A stretch of DNA of 64,000 bases from Acholoe squamosa (Eukaryota > Annelida > Polychaeta > Phyllodocida > Polynoidae), in NCBI GenBank assembly GCA_949317995.1, contig OX439041.1, positions 10,614,001 through 10,678,000 on the forward strand, given 5' to 3'. The position numbers were made by a program, and so were the translations under genes. Shown here piece by piece: positions 12,242-25,139 of this stretch. The notes under the pieces are model-generated. The model saw nothing but the letters and a program-made list of their open reading frames with translations. It searched no databases and had not been told where the DNA came from. Position 1 is the first letter of the stretch, and each line of letters opens with the position of its first letter.

Positions 12242-13009
12242 TTATTTTGTCAGTGCCCAACATTTCACACCTGCCTTATGAGGTGCCTTACCACATGTTG
12301 AACACTGATTTTTGGCACTTATCTTTCCTTTTTCAGCTTTACCAGTCTTATCAACATATTTCTTCTTCTCTGCAACTTTGTTTACAGTCTCAGTGCTAGG
12401 TTTTAGCGGCATCCCTGGGATCCCCATAACCTGACTCATGATAGCTGTATCTTCTTTCAGTTGAATCTTATCAAGCAACTGATCAAGTGTCAGTTCTTTT
12501 GTAAGACACTCATGTTGGAGATCTTCATCCTTCATATTGGCAATAATTAAGCACTTGATCATTTTACCGCTTGACCAGTTTGTGAAATCACATTTTTCAG
12601 CAACCGTCTAAATCTACCGGCAAAGTTCACTAGGCTCTCATCAGGATTTAACCTGTGTCATCAACTCACACAAGGCAAAATCATTACTCTGTTTGGGTAA
12701 AAACCTAGCATTCAGCTTACACTTTAACTTCATATATACAGTCCAGTTTTCATCATCAATATCAGCTGGCTTTGCAACATCCGGCAATGTGTCGTGAAGC
12801 TCCTCCACATCAATACCGGCATATATTAGAGGGGTCATTTGACAAGTTGTTGCATTATCCTTATTGCTGGGATCACAACCATTATATGTAAGATCCCTCT
12901 CAAAGTGCTCCATCCAGCATTCCCATCTCTTCCCCAGATTGAGTCTGTCTCCATGCATGTCAAAAGGCAAAACCTTTAATTTTGGACCTTTAGTAGCCAT
13001 TTTGACCAA
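12242..13009 (-). pseudogene. Ty3/gypsy-like gag, disrupted
   Basis: The first frame (13009-12641) contains ATKGPKLKVLPFDMHGDRLN, GKRWECWMEHFERDL and LHDTLPDVAKPADIDDENW, typical of invertebrate gypsy gag capsids. The second (12562-12242) continues with MIKCLIIANMKDEDL, ELTLDQLLDKIQLKEDT, and a cysteine/histidine knuckle-like CSTCGKAPHKAGVKC. A break between about 12640 and 12565 separates the frames. It is on the same strand as, and upstream of, the integrase remnant. Confidence 0.8.
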
Positions 13010-13516
13010 ATTTAAGTGGTGCTCCTGAATTCTTCAAAATGTCACTTAGATTAGACCTGTGTGCTGAGGATCCTAAATACTACTTTTTTAGCACTGGGAA
13101 TGCCGTTTTATACTACTCTGTGAGTCTGTCAGTGCTGATAACCTTCGCCTTGGGCTTTGCTTTGATGAAGTTCCAGACCAATCTCTTATACACATCAATT
13201 TAGCCTATAATTTTCCATGGTCTTCAGAAATTACCCTACAGCAGATCACTGTTCATTATTCTGGTCAATATTACGGACACCCCCTCACGACAATGGTCAT
13301 ATACTTATAAACCTTAACTTATAGGGTCTATCTGTTGTCAAATTAACTCTAGTCAGCGTCATTACATGATACAACTGCAAGCACTACAACGGATGGCAAC
13401 TCAGTTTCAAACTTCAGACACCACTGTTACCATAGGCATCCCTTATGACCAGTCTTTGTCATCAACGACTTCCGCGATCATCAATTAATCATCAGGATTC
13501 GTTTTCTCATTGCCTT
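13010..13516 (-). other. 5' leader/LTR-adjacent part of the gypsy remnant
   Basis: It lies between gag and the LTR-like block at 13517-13665. On the minus strand it contains GTATAAAACGGC (about 13119-13108), a possible TATA element. No clear primer-binding site could be placed. No gene seen. Confidence 0.35.
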
Positions 13517-13665
13517 TGAAGTGTTTCCTTATGTGAAACATCTATTCTTTTACGGGAACATAAACACATGTGCGACGCCTGCCATTGCTCAGACCGGAAA
13601 TAGCCTTTATGTACATAATCACTGGAGATCTCCACACAGATGCTCCCGCACCTACACTACAGGTC
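13517..13665 (-). repeat. 5' LTR-like block of the gypsy remnant
   Basis: On the minus strand it starts TGTAGTGTAGGTGCGGGAGC and contains AAGAATAGATGTTTCACATA, matching 8736-8876 with scattered differences. Its position beyond gag on the same strand makes it the 5' LTR start. It diverges from the left copy after GGAAACACTTCA. Confidence 0.55.
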
Positions 13666-14254
13666 CAGTGTGCCATATTGCCTCATTACAGTTTTGGCGG
13701 AAGTGTCTAACTTGACACTTCAACGACTGCAAATCCAAGAGTGCATCATGCCCATTGCACCAATGAGCATGATGCACTAATGTATCCGCAGCCTTTAAAA
13801 CATCCATCATTGGAATCTGACACTGCATACATTTGGTCACCTGTTGACAATTCATACTAAGCATGACGGCAATCACTTGAAAACCACAAGACAAAACAGC
13901 AAAGACTAATCAGTGACTTCTATTTACTGCTGCAGAGCAGTGTGCTTCATCTAGAAATTTGTTCTGGGGCTTCCATTCTTACAGCTGTGTTGAAACAAAC
14001 TAAAACTTGGTACAGTAGAAACCTGCCCTCCAACTTGGTTTTTCGAAAATATGTTACCTCTGTTTAATATTTCTCTTAATAGTTACTTGTATACTGTTTA
14101 CACTTTTCCTTCACATCGAAACCTATTAAGTCATAAACTGAAATAACCACCAAGTTTTGAAAAAGGAGCCTTTCATTCACTATGAAAGTTAGAAGGATTA
14201 ATTATTAAGAAAGGCTTTTGCCAAATGTGAGGGGAGCTTCTGATAACCTATATC

Positions 14255-14486
14255 TACCGTAATCTCCCGCATATAAGGCGCACCTAGAGTTTTGGAAAAT
14301 TCGCAAAAAAATAAAAATTTTCAAAGTTCAAAGTGTACCTTGCACCCCATGGCCCCCATATATACTATAATAGCTAAGGCGGCATGTAACATGTTAAAAA
14401 GAAAGGTCTTGGAGTCCCCCTTGTGGATGCAATTAGCAATAAAACCCCCCGTATAAGACGCGCCTTATACGCGGGAGATTACGGTA
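14255..14486. mobile_element. TA-flanked MITE (CCGTAATCTCCCGC family), in unit A
   Basis: It runs from TA-CCGTAATCTCCCGCATATAA to TTATACGCGGGAGATTACGG-TA, perfect-looking terminal inverted repeats of more than 20 bp. The internal part includes CAAAGTGTACCTTGCACCCC and GGTCTTGGAGTCCCCCTTGT. Too short to code for a transposase. Equivalent copies lie in units B and C. Confidence 0.8.
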
Positions 14487-15104
14487 CTTACTACCCCTGT
14501 CTCCTTACAAGCTTTTTGTGTTTTTTTTTTGCCTTGGTTTCATCCACTTCAAAAATAAATTAACAAATAGCACAGAATTTCAACAAAATATATAACATGA
14601 AATATGATACAACTGCCCTTCCCTGACACCATGTGTATGACTATACTTGTCATATTAAGAGTACCTTCCATAATTTTTTTTTCACGGACCTTCACATCAT
14701 CCTCCGAGATAATTTTTTTTCTGGTGGGATTTTTACTGTGGGAGACAGAAACAGTGGTTAGATTGTGGGGGGCTCTGTTAATCTCTTGATGCTGATGTGC
14801 GGGGACACTTGCTGTTTCTGTCAGCTGTAGCTCACAGAGAACTAGTGACTGGAATCAGCTAGCTGCTTGGCTTTAGAAGACATTGGATTATCTTCACCCT
14901 TATCCTCCTTGAATCTGGTAGCGCTCACTGGCCCTTATCAGACGGAAGATGGGAGCATGCTCTATGTACCATCCTGCCTTACCATGAGAAATCAGGCCTT
15001 GCTCTCTGGTATCTGTCCTTTCCACATTACATCCACCCTATGGACTAACTCCCATAGTTCACACATTGTCTTAAGAATTCCTAACAAATTCATCACTAAC
15101 ATGT

Positions 15105-15179
15105 TCAGACAGAGATTTCATAAGTAGACCCATAAAGTTTTTGTCTGTCATCTCCACCTTGTTGCTGTTGTTGTTGCTG
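15105..15179 (-). pseudogene. Duplicated ZDHHC terminal codons, unit A
   Basis: The minus strand encodes seven Gln codons, then [17 protein letters not shown] and a TGA stop, identical at protein level to the gene's own end. Upstream, similarity stops inside the CAG/CAA run and changes to a GGATGCAG-type minisatellite. No upstream exon or good polypyrimidine tract is present, so it is probably a non-functional 3' fragment. Confidence 0.85.
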
Positions 15180-15365
15180 CATCCGTGACCCCTCGATGCA
15201 TCCCTATCCCACCATCACTGCATCCGTCTCACATCACTGCATCCCTATCCCTGCATCCCTGTCCCATCGCTGCATCTGTCTAACCATCGCTGCATCCCTG
15301 TCCCACCATTGATTTAACCATGTCGCACTATTGCTGCATCACTACAGGAGCAGCATCCATATTCC
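15180..15365. repeat. Degenerate TGCATCC(C)TATCCC minisatellite, unit A
   Basis: Irregular repeats of about 17-25 bp built on GCTGCATCCCTGTCCCACC. It begins exactly where ZDHHC similarity ends in the CTG/TTG run. The equivalent array is at 21002-21185. Confidence 0.6.
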
Positions 15366-16768
15366 CCAAGGGCATCGACCGACGTAACAAGTTGTATCCT
15401 CTAGAGTCCATATGCCCCAAGGGCATCAAATAACATAACAAGTTGTATCCTCCATATTTGTCACAGCCAAGGTGAATAATGAAGCTGGTGCCCACTTGTA
15501 AGATAAGGGCTGTGTCATGTAATCATGGGGCTGCTTTCCTTTTAGCATTCCTTTGTGGCTTTAACATTAAGTCAATGACATTCCAGACATACCAAAAACA
15601 TCTCACCTTTGGTTTGCCATTGAACTCTATGTTTTAATGAAAGTAAACAAAAGGGCTGTTTTCATACTTTTCCATCCATAGGCTCCAATGTATTTCTGAT
15701 GGATGCCTTCCTGAGTGATAAACTTGATGTACTAAAAAGCTAATAACTTCCCAGATGCTCAGAAAATTTTCTTTTTACATGCTATTTAAAGTTAAGTGTT
15801 TAAGTCATTGAGTGATTTCTGTTTTTCACAAAGTAAAAGCTGTAAGACATTAAAAAAAGACTGCTTAAGATGGAGAAAAAAAAACATCTTAATTTGGTGG
15901 GAAAGTGGCATCTAAGACCACAGTGCACTGGGTCAAAAATAGTGGATGGATCTGGGTGCTCTGTAAATCTCTCTCTCAAATAAGATGTGCGACACATACC
16001 ATCACTGCTCATTCATAATCTGAGTGGTAGCCGAATGGAGAACTAGTTATTCAGGACCAGCTAGCTGCTAATTTTGAAGACATTGGATTGTCTCCACCTT
16101 TTTCTTTCTTGACCCGGCTATCACTCAACGTATTACTAGAAGCTGCAAAGAAATCAATAATTGCCCGAGCGCTTCAACAGGCCACTACGGTATGTCAATT
16201 GAGATTTTTTCAACATCCAAAAAAAATGTTCCGATTCTTTGTCTCATCCACACGTTGTGGCTTATAGGCAGGGTATTAGCAGCTGTCAATCTAGGAAGAA
16301 AACCCAGACCCACTAATGGGGTTTAAGATACACTACCCTAATCTCTTATGTATAAGGCTCGTCTTATATCCGGGGGTTTTAGGTCTCCCTGGATCTGCAA
16401 GTGGGATACCAAGACCTTTCTTTTGATAGAAATAAAAATGGACAAAGAAAACACAGCATTCAGAATTGTCTACATTTTGACCATAAATACATCTTTATTT
16501 TACAAGCTCGCAGCACACAACTTACTCCACGTACACACACTCAGGTGGCCGATGACAGGACAACTCCGCACCATTGACAAGGAGTAGGTTCATGTCCAGA
16601 ACCCAATCAGTTACCGACTCTCACCCCCCGCCCCCATGGGCCCTCACTTTGTACAAAGCTATTTACATAGAGGGCTCGAAAAACTACCAAACCCATCTTG
16701 GACTTTTATCGACATTATTTCCCTTCAACGTGCTCATCATAAGTTATCCGGTTCATTTTCAAACTCAT

Positions 16769-16831
16769 AATATATATATTTATATATATATATTTATATC
16801 ATTTATGTATATATATATTTATTTATATGTA
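16769..16831. repeat. AT-rich microsatellite (TATATATTTATATA), unit A
   Basis: Alternating TA interrupted by TTTATA. The corresponding stretch in unit B (22460-22530) differs in length, as expected for microsatellite slippage. Confidence 0.7.
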
Positions 16832-19256
16832 TAATAATCATGTACACTTTTTTCACAGATTATTCAATCTTGTACAGTAACACGATTCATGCTGATGATG
16901 AGAATGAGAAAGTTCTGGTTCTATTCTATTGTACACTAGTTCATGAATTGTCAAATTTGTGCCTCACATATACCATTACTCTGCACCACCAAAGCATTGA
17001 AACGCAAAGATAGAAGCTTTGATTTGTTTTCCATAAAATAACATTTCAACATGTTCAGTGTCAACACTAGTCTAATAGCATCATTGGGGCTGTGGCATTG
17101 ATAAATGGTTCGTGCTCTGCTGTATTTAACATTACCTTCAGCAGTGTTAGCAAGTCCCACAATCACACATTATCTAACAACTTTCAGTGAGTCATGCCCC
17201 ATACAAATCTACACATGCTCAAGTACTGAAACCAAAACACATTTCCCTGAATAATGATTTGTATGATTCCCCATGGACCTAAACTAAATCAAAGGGAAGC
17301 TGATCTGGAGGACAAAAATAAAGCAGTAAGTGTGTAATGCAGTAATTGGTTCTATTACCTGGAGGTAAATCATAAATATGGACCTCCCGTGATACGTTAA
17401 ACCAGTATTTTAACAATACAGCTTTAGCTTGGAGGTCAAACCTTTGACTAGGAAATTAACAGGGACTTTGCATGGTAGATGTCATCACTGCATGGATATA
17501 CATGTATACATAGATATTCACAGGTGTGAGCAACCAAAACTATACTTTCAATCTCCTAATAGACTGACTCAGTTCTCAGAGAACTCTGAAAAAATTAAGC
17601 AAAGACCATTCCTCATTGAGAAACATGTTGGATGATGAATATCTGTGTGTCATTCACTGAAATCTCCTGAATAATTAAAGACAATGGTTTTATATTGGGA
17701 ATAACCACGAATCAGAATGGCCTTTTAGTGCTACCTGATCTTTTAAAGCATTATGCCCTTCAGCCCAATATAATGCATGGATGCAGCCCTAGCAAGTAAG
17801 TCAACAGTTCTGTAGTTATGCATTTTACCAATCCTGTAAGGCTGAAATCATCCAAAAGCTGTCTGTAGCCTCAATTAGGGAAATACTCATGCACAATAAA
17901 CAGCTAATGAGCATAATACATAAAACACAAAGTAACCATTACAGGGTCAAATCAATCTGTCTGCATCAAACTAATTAAACAATAATTATACAAACCAACC
18001 TCCCACCTCCTGCTGCCCATAATAGAGATAAGGTTACTGCATGAGAATTAGAAATAAATAATAGCACGCTTGTGGTAATACAATAATACATATTGTTCTA
18101 CCCTGCATCTCTTACCTGCATTATAGACAAGCCTAGATATGCCATTTAATAATACATTATTTGGGTCAGAGTAGGGGATGATGAATCGTGGATCAAAACC
18201 TATCGAGTGTCCACTCTCCACAGAGAGATGATGTGTCAAAAGTGCCTTCACTAAGCCTAGGTCAATCTAAGTAACCGGTGCAGGACGGAGGGATGTTAAT
18301 AGTGTTTCACTCATACATACAAAAGGATACAGGGGGATGCATACCCACAACCTCAACCTGGACATGAAAAACTCCTCAGAGAAAAACAGATTAATTTCAT
18401 TATTGCAGCATGACTCCGTACAAACATGTATACTCATTTCATAGTAACATTATTTTCTCCATTTCACTTTCTACACACATAAATGCAGGAATCTCTTGTT
18501 TTTCGTGCGATACACATTGTTTGGTTTTTTTCTCTTTCTTTACCCGATACTACAATATGCAGCATTCAACAACAGCAACATCCAATGCTAACAAATTAGT
18601 ACAGTATATATGTGATGGTAGTGGTTCAGGATTAATGCAGGCGAGATAAAAACTGACATGTTGGGAGGGGCACTGGGTTTTTCCGTAGCTGGATATTATT
18701 GTCAAGCATTTAGTTCTCTTCCATAAAGCTTCTAGTAAGTACAGATAGACTAAATTTAAAAACTGGGGCCAGTCCAATCGACCTGACCTTCAATCTTGAA
18801 CCTTCTTTAGGCAACATTATGCTTAGAATGCACCATTATAGAAGACAGAATGCTGTTAATTTTAGGCAATGATTATTGAATACAAAACCAGGATATTTAG
18901 ATTACTGTCAACTAGAAAACCATAAAGTCCACAAATTAATATCAATCTTTCAAAAATTTTATGTAGGGGACCTGTCCCTAAATCTCAGTACATTTTTCAC
19001 ATGATATTTTATCTATGAATTAACATGCTCACTTTTTCATCATGCATAGGACCCTGATAAATAAATAACCTTGGATGTATGGTGCCCCATACCTCGGGAA
19101 AGTCCTGTCCCACTTAATAAGCCTCCAAGTTGTACCTTATACACATGAATTTATAAATGGTAGGCAAGCTTTACAATTTGTTGCAGTCGACTACCTCAGA
19201 CGACAATAGCTCTCATACAAAACGCCACCACTCAAACAACTGTCACTGCTTATCCA

Positions 19257-19450
19257 CCATTAATGACATTCATATATTTTGTTTATATCTATACGAAACC
19301 TCCTAAAAATCACAAAAAAAGACTGTTGCTTGGCAACAGTCTATTTCAAGGCTGATGGGGAAAAATATCTCTTCATGATTTTTCATTTCATCAACTACTG
19401 GTACAGATTTTACTCTTGATTTGCTATGTTTCATTCGGGCACACATGTCC
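19257..19450 (-). repeat. LTR fragment at the unit A/B junction
   Basis: Matches the second half of the LTR-like sequence at 8548-8735 (ATTCATAT, then ATCACAAAAAAAGACTGTTG, then ATGTTTCATTCGGGCACACA). It ends abruptly at the start of unit B, at a GTCC shared with the left flank of unit A. Confidence 0.7.
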
Positions 19451-20048
19451 AGTGTGCCATATTGCCTTATTACAGTTTTGGCGGATGTGTCTAACTTGAC
19501 ACTTCAACGACTGCAAATCCAAGAGTGCATCATGTCCATTACACCAATGAGCATGATGCACTAATGTATCTGCGGCTTTTAAAACGTCCATCATTGGAAC
19601 CTGACACTGCATACATTTGCCCCCTTTTAGTCAGTTGTCGACAAATCATATTAAGCATGACAGCAATCACTTGAACACCACAAGACAAAACAGCAAAGAC
19701 TAATCAGTGACTTCTATTTACTGCCGCAGAGAAGTGTGCTTCGTCTAGAAATTTGTTCTGGGGCTTCCATTCTTACAGCTGTTTTGAAACAAACTAAATC
19801 TTGGTACAGTAGAAACCTGCCCTCCAACTTGGTTTTTCGAAAATATGTTACCTCTGTTTAATATTTCTCTTAATAGTTACTTGTATACTGTTTACACTTT
19901 TCCTTCACATCGAAACCTATTAAGTCATAAACTGAAATAACCACCAAGTTTTGAGAAAGGAGCCTTTCATTCACTATGAAAGTTAGGAGGATTAATTATT
20001 AAGAAAGGCTTTTGCCAAATGTGAGGGGAGCTTCTGATAACCTATATC

Positions 20049-20309
20049 TACTGTAATCTCCCGCGTATAAGGCGCACCTAGAGTTTTGGAAAATTCTCAA
20101 AAAAATAAAAAAATTCATAACTTTGGTTCTACTGAATGAATTTTCAAAATTCAAAGTGTACCTTGCGCCCCATGGCCCCCATATATACTATAATGGCTAA
20201 GGCGGCATGTAACATGTTAAAAAGAAAGGTCTTGGAGTCCCCCTTGTGGATGCAATTAGCAATAAAACCCCCCGTATAAGATGCGCCTTATACGCGGGAG
20301 ATTACGGTA
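20049..20309. mobile_element. TA-flanked MITE (CCGTAATCTCCCGC family), in unit B
   Basis: Begins TA-CTGTAATCTCCCGCGTATAA and ends TTATACGCGGGAGATTACGG-TA. Contains the extra segment CATAACTTTGGTTCTACTGA absent from the unit A copy but present in unit C and in the solitary copy at 36196, so unit A probably lost it. Confidence 0.8.
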
Positions 20310-20926
20310 CTTACTACCCCTGTCTCCTTACAAGCTTTTTGTGTTTTTTTTTGCCTTGGTTTCATCCACTTAAAAAATAAATTAACAAATAGCACAGCAT
20401 TTCAACAAAATATATAACATGAAATATGATACAACTGCCCTTCCCTGACACCATGTGTATGACTGTACTTGTCATATTAAGAGTACCTTCCATAATTTTT
20501 TTTTCACGGACCTTCACATCGTGCTCCGAGATAATTTTTTTTCTGGTGGGATTTTTACTGTGGGAGACAGAAAGAGTGGTAAGATTGTGGGGGGCTCTGT
20601 TAATCTCTTGATGCTGATGTGCGGGGACACTTGCTGTTTCTGTCAGCTGTAGCTCACAGAGAACTAGTGACTGGAACCAGCTAGCTGCTTGGCTTTAGAA
20701 GACATTGGATTATCTTCACCCTTATCCTCCTTGAATCGGGTAGCGCTCACTGGCCCTTATCAGACGGAAGATGGGAGCATGCTCTATGTACCATCCTGCC
20801 TTACCATGAGAAATCAGGCCTTGCTCTCTGGTATCTGTCCTTTCAGCATTACATCCACCCTATGAACTAACTCCCATAGTTCACACATTGTCTTAAGAAT
20901 TCCTAACAAATTCATCACTAACATGT

Positions 20927-21001
20927 TCAGACAGAGATTTCATAGGTAGACCCATAAAGTTTTTGTCCGTCATCTCCACCTTGTTGCTGTTGTTGTTGCT
21001 G
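20927..21001 (-). pseudogene. Duplicated ZDHHC terminal codons, unit B
   Basis: Seven Gln codons, then [17 protein letters not shown] and TGA; one residue differs (R to G) from the gene. The breakpoint upstream is the same as in unit A. Probably a non-functional 3' fragment. Confidence 0.85.
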
Positions 21002-24000
21002 CATCCGTGTCCCATCGATGTATCCCTATCCAACCATCACTGCATCCCTGTCTCACATCACTGCATCCCTATCCCTGCATCCCTGTCCCATCGCTGCATC
21101 GGTATAACCATTGCTGCATCCCTGTCCCACCATTGATTTAACCATGTCGCACCATTGCTGCATCACTACAGGGGCAGCATCCATATTCCCCAAGGGCATC
21201 GACCGACGTAATAAGTTGTATCCTCTAGAGTCCATATGCCCCAAGGGCATCAAACAACATAACAAGTGGTATCCTCCATATTTGTCACAGCCAAGGTGAA
21301 TAAAGAAGCTGGTGCCCACTTGTAAGATAAGGGCTGTGTCATGTAATCATGGGGCTGCTTTCCCTTTAGCATTCCTTTGTGGCTTTAACATTTAGTCAAT
21401 GACATTCCAGACATACCAAAAACAACTCGTACTAAAAAGCTAATAACTTCCCAGATGCTCAGAAAATTTTCTTTTTACATGCTATTTAAAGTTAAACGTT
21501 TAAGTCATTGAGTGATTTATGTTTTTAACAAAGTAAAAGCTGTAAGACATTAAAAAAAAAGACTTGCTTAAGATGGAGAAAAAAACATCTTAATTTGGTG
21601 GGAAAGTGGCACCTAAGACCACAGTGCACTGGGTCAAAAATAGTTGATGGATCTGGGTGCTCTGTAAATCTCTCTCTCAAATAAGATGTGCGACACTGCT
21701 CATTCATAATCTGAGTGGTAGCCAAATGGAGAACTAGTTATTCAGGACCAGCTAGCTGCTAATTTTGAAGACATTGGATTGTCTCCACCTTTTTCTTTCT
21801 TGACCCGGCTATCACTCAACGTATTACTAGAAGCTGCAAAGAAATCAATAATTGCCCGAGCGCTGCAACAGGCCACTACGGTATATCAATTTAGATTTTT
21901 TCAACATCCAAAAAAAATGTTCCGATTCTTTGTCTCATCCACACGTTGTGGCTTATAGGCAGGGTATTAGCAGCTGTCAATCTAGGAAGAAAACCCAGAC
22001 CCACTAATGGGGTTTAAGATACACTACCCTAATCTCTTATGTATAAGGCTCGTCTTATATCCGGGGGTTTTAGGTCTCCCTGGATCTGCAAGTGGGATAC
22101 CAAGACCTTTCTTTTGATAGAAATAAAAATGGACAAAGAAAACACAGCATTCAGAATTGTCTACATTTTGACCATAAATACATCTTTATTTTACAAGCTC
22201 GCAGCACACAACTTACTCCACGTACACACACTCAGGTGGCCGATGACAGGACAACTCCGCACCATTGACAAGGAGTAGGTTCATGTCCAGAACCCAATCA
22301 GTTACCGACTCTCACCCCCCGCCCCCATGGGCCCTCACTTTGTACAAAGCTATTTACATAGAGGGCTCGAAAAACTACCAAACCCTTCTTGGACTTTTAT
22401 CGACATTATTTCCCTTCAACGTGCTCATCATAAGTTATCCGGTTCATTTTCAAACTCATAATATATATATTTATATATATATATATTTATATCATTTATG
22501 TATATATATATTTATTTATATGTATAATAATCATGTACACTTTTTTCACAGATTATTCAATCTTGTACAGTAACACGATTCATGCTGATGATGAGAATGA
22601 GAAAGTTCTGGTTCTATTCTATTGTACACTAGTTCATGAATTGTCAAATTTGTGCCTCACATATACCATTACTCTGCACCACCAAAGCATTGAAACGCAA
22701 AAATAGAAGCTTTGATTTGTTTTCCATAAAATAACATTTCAACATGTTCAGTGTCAACACTAGTCTAATAGCATCATTGGGGCTGTGGCATTGATAAATG
22801 GTTCGTGCTCTGCTGTATTTAACATTACCTTCAGCAGTGTTAGCAAGTCCCACAATCACACATTATCTAACAACTTTCAGTGAGTCATGCCCCATACAAA
22901 TCTACACATGCTCAAGTACTGAAACCAAAACACATTTCCCTGAATAATGATTTGTATGATTCCCCATGGACCTAAACTAAATCAAAGGGAAGCTGATCTG
23001 GAGGACAAAAATAAAGCAGTAAGTGTGTAATGCAGTAATTGGTTCTATTACCTGGAGGTAAATCATAAATATGGACCTCCCGTGATACGTTAAACCAGTA
23101 TTTTAACAATACAGCTTTAGCTTGGAGGTCAAACCTTTGACTAGGAAATTAACAGGGACTTTGCATGGTAGATGTCATCACTGCATGGATATACATGTAT
23201 ACATAGATATTCACAGGTGTGAGCAACCAAAACTATACTTTCAATCTCCTAATAGACTGACTCAGTTCTCAGAGAACTCTGAAAAAATTAAGCAAAGACC
23301 ATTCCTCATTGAGAAACATGTTGGATGATGAATATCTGTGTGTCATTCACTGAAATCTCCTGAATAATTAAAGACAATGGTTTTATATTGGGAATAACCA
23401 CGAATCAGAATGGCCTTTTAGTGCTACCTGATCTTTTAAAGCATTATGCCCTTCAGCCCAATATAATGCATGGATGCAGCCCTAGCAAGTAAGTCAACAG
23501 TTCTGTAGTTATGCATTTTACCAATCCTGTAAGGCTGAAATCATCCAAAAGCTGTCTGTAGCCTCAATTAGGGAAATACTCATGCACAATAAACAGCTAA
23601 TGAGCATAATACATAAAACACAAAGTAACCATTACAGGGTCAAATCAATCTGTCTGCATCAAACTAATTAAACAATAATTATACAAACCAACCTCCCACC
23701 TCCTGCTGCCCATAATAGAGATAAGGTTACTGCATGAGAATTAGAAATAAATAATAGCACGCTTGTGGCAATACAATAATACATATTGTTCTACCCTGCA
23801 TCTCTTACCTGCATTATAGACAAGCCTAGATATGCCATTTAATAATACATTATTTGGGTCAGAGTAGGGATGATGAATCGTGGATCAAAACCTATCTAGT
23901 GTCCGCTCTCCACAGAGAGATGTGTCAAAAGTGCCTTCACTAAGCCTAGGTCAATCTAAGTAACCGGTGCAGGACGGAGGGATGTTTATAGTGTTTCACT

Positions 24001-24943
24001 CATACATACAAAAGGATACAGGGAGACGCATACCAACAACCTCAACCTGGACATGAAAAACTCTTCAGAGAAAAACAGATTAATTTCATTATTGCATGAC
24101 TCCGTACAAACATTTATACTCATTTCATAGTAACATTATTTTCTCCATTTCACTTTCTACACACATAAATGCAGGAATCTCGTTTTTCGTGCAATACACA
24201 TGGTTTGGTTTTTGTTCTCTTTCTTTACCCGATACAACAATATGCAGCATTCAACAACAGCAACATCCAATGCTAACAAACTAGTACAGTATATATGTGA
24301 TGGTAGTGGTTCAGGATTAATGCAGGCGAGATAAAAACTGACATGTTGGTAGGGACACTGGGTTTTTCCATAGCTGGATATTATTGTCAAGCATTTAGTT
24401 CTCTTCAATAAAGCGTCTAGTAAGTACAGATAGACTAAATTTAAAAACTGGAGCCAGTCCAATTGGCCCGACTTTCAATCTTCAACCTTCTTTAGGCAAC
24501 ATTATGCTTAGAATGCACCATTATAGAAGACAGAATGCTGTTAATTTTAGGAAATGATTATTGAATACAAAAACAGGATATTTAGATTACTGTCAACTAG
24601 GAAACCATAAAGTGCACAAATTAATATTGATCTTCCAAAATTTTATGTAGGGGACCTGTCCCTAAATCTCGGTACATTTGTCACATGATATTTTATCTAA
24701 GAATTAACATGCTCACTTTTTCATCATGCAGAGGACCCTGATAAATAAATAACCTTGGATGTATGGTGCCCCATACCTCGGGAAAGTCCTGTCCCACTTA
24801 ATAAGCCTCCAAGTTGTACCTTATACACATGAATTTATAAATGGTAGGCAAGCTTTACAATTTGTTGCAGTCGACTACCTCAGACGACAATAGCTCTCAT
24901 ACAAAACGCCACCACTCAAACAACTGTCACTGCTTATCCACCA

Positions 24944-25139
24944 TTAATCACATTCATATATTTTGTTTATATCTATACAAAACCTCTTAAAAATCACAAA
25001 AAAGACTGTTGCTTGGCAACAGTCTATTTCTAGGCTGATGCGGAAAAATATCTCTTCATGATTTTTCATTTCATCAACTACTGGTATAGTTTTTCTTCTT
25101 GATTTGCTATGTTTCATTCGGGCACACACGATATGGTCC
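24944..25139 (-). repeat. LTR fragment at the unit B/C junction
   Basis: Same LTR fragment as at 19257-19450, ending GATATGGTCC directly joined to AGTGTGCC, the start of the next unit. Confidence 0.7.

Larger units (their letters stand above)
13667..19450. repeat. Tandem segmental duplication, unit A
   Basis: A unit of about 5.78 kb, nearly identical to unit B (19451-25139). Order: ZDHHC 3' flank with a TA-MITE (14255-14486), ZDHHC terminal codons (15105-15179), a TGCATCCC minisatellite, about 4 kb of other sequence and an LTR fragment. A run of about 130 bp after 15600 is missing from unit B. Short frames inside (for example around 16348 and 17429) are shared with unit B but have no recognisable product. 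Confidence 0.88.
19451..25139. repeat. Tandem segmental duplication, unit B
   Basis: Second copy of unit A, about 5.69 kb, same orientation, very high identity from AGTGTGCCATATTGCCTTAT to the LTR fragment at 24944-25139. Main differences are the loss of about 130 bp near 21430 and a 31 bp internal segment in its MITE. No gene is supported. Confidence 0.88.

Noticed and set aside
16348..17635. Frames of 68-86 codons preserved between units A and B
   Set aside because: Preservation follows from the recent duplication; there is no independent sign of coding.
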